A stretch of DNA of 8,282 nucleotides from assembly GCA_937960755.1 (NCBI GenBank), contig CALGOL010000314.1, positions 1 through 8,282 of the forward strand. The letters are read 5' to 3'. A model generated the notes under the pieces. That model ran no database searches. It was given only the letters and a program-made list of their open reading frames with translations, and was not told the origin of the DNA. Both the position numbers and the translations under genes were made by a program. This document shows positions 5,434 through 8,282 of this stretch, one piece after another; positions within the stretch are counted from its first letter, which is position 1, and each line of letters begins with the position of its first letter. The stretch is from an uncultured Azospirillum sp. Lineage in GTDB: Bacteria; Pseudomonadota; Alphaproteobacteria; Azospirillales; Azospirillaceae.

Positions 5434-7107
5434 CAGGGCGGCGTAGCCGTCGGCGCGGAAACGCTCCAGGGTCTTCTCCACCTCGGCCTCGTTCATGCCG
5501 ACGATGCGCAAGAAAACTTCCGCCATGTGCAAGCTGGCCTCCATGGTTTCCGGCACCACCGCGGTGGCGCCCGCCAGCCGCAACGCTTCATTTTGTCCCA
5601 GATCGTGGGCGCGGGAGATGATCGGCAGTTTCGCCGACATTCGCCGCATCGCCTCCACCGCTTTTTCCGCCGACGCCGGGCGATTCAGCGTCACCAGCGC
5701 CGCTCTGGCGCGGGAGATGCCGGCGGCGCGCAGCACACCGGGATTGCCGGCGTCGCCGTAATAAACCGGCAAGTCGCGGGCGCGGGCGTCGGCGACCCGG
5801 TTGGGATCAAGGTCAAGCGCGACATAGGGAATGCCGTGCGCCGTCAGCACTTGCGCCACGGCGCGGCCGACCCGGCCATAGCCGCAAATCAGCACATGGC
5901 GCGACATGTCGCTGGTTTCCAGCCCGAAGCTTTCGGCGCCCCAGCGCTCCTCCACCATTCCCGCCAGCTTGTGGGCCAGCCAGCCCAAGGCCGGCGTCAC
6001 CGCCATGCTGAGCGCGACGATGCTGGTGAGCAGTTGTCCCAGCTCGTCGTCCATCACGCCGTGATCCAGCGCCTTGGTGATGATGATGAAGGCGAACTCG
6101 CCGCCTTGCGCCAGCATCAAGCCGACCCGCAAGGCGGTCGCGGCGCCCAGACCGGACAGCCGGCATAAGCCGAACAGCAAGGCGCCCTTGCCCACCAGCA
6201 ACGCCAGGGTCAAGGCGAGTATCAGCGGCGCGTTCGCCCCCATGAAGGGCAGGTCGAGCGACAACCCCACGGTCATGAAGAACAGCCCGAGCAGCAGGCC
6301 GCGAAACGGCTCGATGTCGGCTTCCACTTGATGGCGATAAGCGGTGTCGGCCAGCAGCAGCCCAGCCAAAAACGCCCCCAGCGCCATCGACATGCCGGCT
6401 TCCGCCGTCGCCCAGCCGATGGCGAGCACCAAACAGAGATTGGCGGCGGTGAACACTTCCGGGCTTTTGGCCGACACCACGAAGCGATAGGCCGGCCGCA
6501 CCACGAAGCGGCCGAGAATCATAATGACCAAAATCGCCGCTAACGCCTTGCCCATGGCGAGGGCGAGCGCCGCGGCGATGCTGGCCTGATCGCCGGCCAA
6601 CAGCGGCAACAGCGCCAGCAGCGGCACCACCGCCAAGTCCTGGAAAATCAGCACGGCGACCGAGATGCGACCGAAGCGGGCGACGGTCTCGCCGCGCTCC
6701 ACCAACATTTTCAGCACCGTGGCGGTGGAGGAAAAGGCGAGCATCGCGCCGATCACCAGGGCGGCGCGGGCGTCGACGCCCAAACCCCAGGCGATGACGG
6801 CGATAGCCGCCGCGGTCAACGCCACTTGCGCCAGACCAAGGCCGAAAATAAAGCGCCGCATCGCCTGAAGCCGCGACAACGGCAGCTCCAGCCCGATGGC
6901 GAACAACAGGAAAACCACGCCCAGTTCCGCCAGAACGGACGGCGTTTCCGGGTTGACCGTCGGTCCCGGCGTGTGCGGTCCCAAAATCACCCCGGCGGTG
7001 AGATACGCCAGCACGGCGGGCAGACGCAGTTTCTGGAACAGCGGGGCCATCACCACCGCCGCCAAAAGCAGGAACAGGGCGTCTTTCAAAAAAGCGTAAT
7101 CGTGCAT
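5404..7107 (-). CDS. CPA2-family monovalent cation:proton antiporter with RCK domain, KefB/KefC-like
   Basis: This 567-residue protein exchanges K+ (or Na+) for protons across the inner membrane. Residues 1-385 are a membrane domain of about 12-13 helices with Na+/H+ exchanger-family features: LAYLTAGVILGPHTPG (33-48), ELGVVFLLFAIGLEL (61-75), FSSTATVLKML (125-135), LIFQDLAVVP (153-162, with the conserved Asp), and the Kef-typical ALGAFLAGLLLADTAYRHQ (242-260) with ADIEPFRGLLLGLFF (263-277). A linker leads to an RCK/TrkA-N domain from about 403 with the nucleotide-binding GYGRVG motif (409-414) and acidic LDLD (431-434). Its 567 residues are slightly fewer than E. coli KefB (about 601) and KefC (about 620), and the exact ligand control (glutathione adducts in Kef) cannot be inferred. 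No kefF or kefG-type oxidoreductase gene adjoins it, hence no gene symbol. The ATG at 7107 begins the first hydrophobic helix; its Shine-Dalgarno sequence is poor. It is divergent from rpmH. Confidence 0.93.
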   Translation of the reverse strand: MHDYAFLKDALFLLLAAVVMAPLFQKLRLPAVLAYLTAGVILGPHTPGPTVNPETPSVLAELGVVFLLFAIGLELPLSRLQAMRRFIFGLGLAQVALTAAAIAVIAWGLGVDARAALVIGAMLAFSSTATVLKMLVERGETVARFGRISVAVLIFQDLAVVPLLALLPLLAGDQASIAAALALAMGKALAAILVIMILGRFVVRPAYRFVVSAKSPEVFTAANLCLVLAIGWATAEAGMSMALGAFLAGLLLADTAYRHQVEADIEPFRGLLLGLFFMTVGLSLDLPFMGANAPLILALTLALLVGKGALLFGLCRLSGLGAATALRVGLMLAQGGEFAFIIITKALDHGVMDDELGQLLTSIVALSMAVTPALGWLAHKLAGMVEERWGAESFGLETSDMSRHVLICGYGRVGRAVAQVLTAHGIPYVALDLDPNRVADARARDLPVYYGDAGNPGVLRAAGISRARAALVTLNRPASAEKAVEAMRRMSAKLPIISRAHDLGQNEALRLAGATAVVPETMEASLHMAEVFLRIVGMNEAEVEKTLERFRADGYAALRRPAAPEGS

Positions 7108-7171
7108 GGAAGTATCGTCGCGTCGGCCTCGCTGTCGCGCCCGCGGGTCAGAGCGCTCGGAGCGGTTGGCA

Positions 7172-7200
7172 GGTATAGCGGTTCCCGCGGTCCGGGGAAA
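7172..7200 (-). promoter_or_regulatory. Weak candidate promoter for the antiporter gene
   Basis: On the minus strand a TATACC hexamer (7177-7172) lies 17 bases after TTTCCC (7200-7195) and about 65 bases before the antiporter ATG. The -10 box is fair and the -35 box poor. It is placed correctly in the divergent intergenic region, but this is only a suggestion. Confidence 0.25.
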
Positions 7201-7235
7201 CCACTGAAGCTGCGTGTCACAAACAGAAACGCAGG

Positions 7236-7264
7236 TTGACTCCCGGCCCCAAGCCCCTTATACG
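7236..7264 (+). promoter_or_regulatory. Sigma-70-type promoter of the rpmH-rnpA-yidD-yidC operon
   Basis: TTGACT (7236-7241) and TATACG (7259-7264) are separated by exactly 17 bases, matching the consensus at five and four of six positions. Transcription should start near 7271, giving a leader of about 40 bases before the rpmH start. This is the strongest promoter-like sequence in the window and stands before a highly expressed ribosomal protein gene. The predicted start of transcription lies downstream of the GTG at 7214, which argues against that codon as an rnpA start. Confidence 0.7.
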
Positions 7265-7297
7265 GCATGGCTCGTTTTTGTTCTGACCGACGTTTAT

Positions 7298-7301
7298 GGA
7301 G
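7298..7301 (+). promoter_or_regulatory. Ribosome binding site that fixes the rpmH start
   Basis: GGAG lies nine bases before the GTG at 7311. An in-frame ATG at 7296 overlaps this site and would add five residues (MELRA) before the canonical L34 start. It has no Shine-Dalgarno sequence of its own, so the GTG is preferred. Confidence 0.7.
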
Positions 7302-7310
7302 TTACGTGCC

Positions 7311-7445
7311 GTGAAGCGCACTTTCCAGCCCAGCAAGATCGTCCGCAAGCGCCGCCACGGCTTTCGCGCCCGCATGTCCACCCCGGGCGGCCGCAAGGTC
7401 ATCGCCCGCCGTCGCGCCCAGGGCCGCAAGGTTCTCAGCGCCTGA
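7311..7445 (+). CDS. rpmH: 50S ribosomal protein L34
   Basis: The 44-residue product begins MKRTFQPSKIVRKRRHGFRA and continues to RAQGRKVLSA, the near-invariant pattern of bacterial L34: a small, very basic protein of the large ribosomal subunit that binds 23S rRNA. Length is the usual 44-46 residues. The start codon is GTG, preceded by GGAG at a nine-base spacing; an in-frame ATG 15 bases upstream is less likely because family members start at MKRT. It is the first gene of the rpmH-rnpA-yidD-yidC operon, directly behind a good promoter. Its TGA stop overlaps a CTG codon in the rnpA frame (CTGA), suggesting possible translational coupling to rnpA. Confidence 0.98.
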   Translation: MKRTFQPSKIVRKRRHGFRARMSTPGGRKVIARRRAQGRKVLSA

Positions 7446-7501
7446 TAGCGGCGGGCCTGAGCCGGCCGGCGCGTCTGGACCGCGCCCGCATCGGCGGCCT
7501 A

Positions 7502-7852
7502 TTGCGCCGAGCGGAGTTTTTGGCGGTTGCGGGAACACGGCGAAAGCACGTGGCGCCTGGGCTGATCTTGCAGGTGCGCAAACATGACGAACGGCAACGT
7601 CCCGGCAAGGGAACCGTCGCCGTTCGTTTTGGCTTGACCGCTAGCAAGAAGGTCGGCAACGCCGTCAAGCGCAATCGCGCCCGGCGACGGCTGCGCGCCG
7701 CGGCGACGGATTTGCTTGGGCGCCACTGCGCCGCCGGTTACGACGTCGTGCTGGTGGCGCGGGGCGAAACCGTGGTGCGCCCGTGGCGCGATTTGGTCGG
7801 CGATTTGACCGCCGCCATGAAAAAACTGGGGCTTTGGCGGGACGCGCCATGA
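7502..7852 (+). CDS. rnpA: Ribonuclease P protein component, start codon uncertain
   Basis: RnpA is the protein subunit of RNase P and helps the catalytic RNA bind pre-tRNA and trim its 5' leader. From the TTG at 7502 the product has 116 residues, normal for the family. It shows the N-terminal RRAEFLAVAG segment, the AVRFGLTASKKVGNAVKRNR core and the basic signature KRNRARRRLR (residues 56-65), followed by the YDVVLVARGE strand. The start is doubtful. Homologues usually have about 5-10 more residues before RRAEF, and the frame reads LDRARIGGL there, but contains no ATG or GTG back to a GTG at 7214. That GTG lies upstream of the predicted transcription start. Alternatives are CTG at 7475 or CTG at 7442; the latter overlaps the rpmH stop as CTGA and has AAGG ten bases before it. 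The 3' end overlaps yidD by an ATGA junction. Confidence 0.93.
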   Translation: MRRAEFLAVAGTRRKHVAPGLILQVRKHDERQRPGKGTVAVRFGLTASKKVGNAVKRNRARRRLRAAATDLLGRHCAAGYDVVLVARGETVVRPWRDLVGDLTAAMKKLGLWRDAP

Positions 7853-8136
7853 CCAATCCGGTCGTCCTGCTGCTGCGCGGCCTGATCCATGTTTACCGAC
7901 TGACGCTGTCGCCGTTTGTCGGTTGGCATTGCCGGTACGATCCGACCTGTTCCCAATACGCGCTGGAAGCGCTATCTAAGCACGGCGCGTTGCGGGGAAG
8001 TTGGCTGGCGGCGCGTCGCATCGCGCGATGCCATCCGTGGGGCGGCTGGGGTTACGACCCGGTGCCGGACCCGGCGCCGCGGCGCGACCAACACGACAGC
8101 CGGTGCGATCACCAACACCCGCACGACACCCGATGA
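7849..8136 (+). CDS. yidD: Membrane protein insertion efficiency factor YidD
   Basis: The 95-residue product carries the YidD hallmarks: an N-terminal amphipathic helix (VVLLLRGLIHVYRLTLSPFVG), the three conserved cysteines in CRYDPTCSQYA and ARCHPWGGWGYDPVP, and the usual placement between rnpA and yidC. YidD is a small protein at the inner membrane that assists YidC/Sec-dependent membrane protein insertion. The start ATG overlaps the rnpA stop (ATGA), so translation is likely coupled. The family core ends at GYDPVP, about residue 72. The remaining 23 residues are rich in His, Asp and Arg with one extra Cys (DQHDSRCDHQHPHDTR), a tail that is variable in this family. Confidence 0.97.
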   Translation: MTNPVVLLLRGLIHVYRLTLSPFVGWHCRYDPTCSQYALEALSKHGALRGSWLAARRIARCHPWGGWGYDPVPDPAPRRDQHDSRCDHQHPHDTR

Positions 8137-8158
8137 AACAAGACGACCAGCGGAAGCC

Positions 8159-8282
8159 ATGACCGACCAACGCAATATGATTATCGCCATCGCGCTGTCG
8201 ATCGCGATTCTGCTGGGGTTCCAGTACCTGGTGGAAAAGCCGCGGCACGAAGCGAAATTAGCCGAACAGGCCCGCCAGGAGG
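8159..8282 (+). CDS. yidC: Membrane protein insertase YidC, N-terminal fragment cut by the window end
   Basis: The visible 41 residues start MTDQRNMIIAIALSIAILLG and continue FQYLVEKPRHEAKLAEQ. This matches the N-terminus of alphaproteobacterial and other Gram-negative YidC: a short polar start, one membrane helix (about residues 7-24), then the beginning of the periplasmic domain. YidC inserts and folds inner-membrane proteins alone or with SecYEG. It starts 22 bases after yidD, with GGAA four bases before the ATG as a weak ribosome binding site, and is presumably transcribed from the rpmH promoter. The rest of the gene lies outside the window. Confidence 0.95.
   Translation, partial: MTDQRNMIIAIALSIAILLGFQYLVEKPRHEAKLAEQARQE

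Noticed and set aside
5070..5621. 183-codon + strand frame MQQGLSCWFRTRMKRT...
   Set aside because: Its second half runs antisense into the antiporter gene and is Pro/Arg-rich low-complexity sequence; no domain is visible.
5527..6168. 213-codon + strand frame inside the antiporter gene
   Set aside because: Antisense to a gene with clear Kef and RCK motifs; composition is that of a shadow frame.
7108..7310. Replication origin or DnaA boxes beside rpmH
   Set aside because: rpmH often neighbours oriC in bacteria, but no TTATCCACA-like boxes or AT-rich unwinding tract were seen, and dnaA is not in the window.

Overview
This GC-rich window looks like an alphaproteobacterial chromosome, most likely a Rhodospirillales-type organism. 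The basis is the gene order rpmH-rnpA-yidD-yidC at the right end, the alphaproteobacterial look of L34, RnpA, YidD and the YidC N-terminus, and an interspersed CATTCCCGCGAAGGCGGGAA palindromic repeat. The lineage is inferred from sequence impression only.

Left third (1-2506, + strand): a three-gene cluster related to the Escherichia coli yjfJKL genes. It holds a 5'-truncated membrane protein with a C-terminal DUF2491 (YjfK) domain, a four-helix DUF350 protein (YjfL) and a long coiled-coil protein that is probably PspA/IM30-like (YjfJ). The set suggests an envelope or membrane-stress module whose biochemical role is not established. A 29-bp perfect inverted repeat at 2559-2636, with T-rich sequence behind it, closes this cluster and sits between convergent genes.

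Middle (2721-4898, - strand): a cytosolic PAS-PAS-GGDEF-EAL protein, a potentially bifunctional cyclic-di-GMP synthase and phosphodiesterase. Its two PAS domains look like recent copies of each other. Upstream lies about 500 bp (4899-5403) without a convincing gene, containing an AT-rich tract and two stem-loops.

Right (5404-7107, - strand): a KefB/KefC-like CPA2 cation:proton antiporter with a C-terminal RCK/TrkA-N domain. Its last nine codons are repeated just past its stop codon. Divergently from it runs the conserved rpmH-rnpA-yidD-yidC operon (7311 to the window end, + strand) behind a good sigma-70-type promoter. These genes link ribosome and RNase P synthesis (L34, RnpA) to inner-membrane protein insertion (YidD, YidC). 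The rnpA start is unusual: no ATG or GTG lies between the promoter and the conserved domain, and only a late TTG or a CTG overlapping the rpmH stop is available.

No RNA genes, CRISPR arrays or insertion sequences were recognised. No obviously new system was found. The least-described parts are the DUF2491/DUF350/coiled-coil cluster with its unusual fused N-terminal module, the duplicated PAS pair, and the rnpA start.
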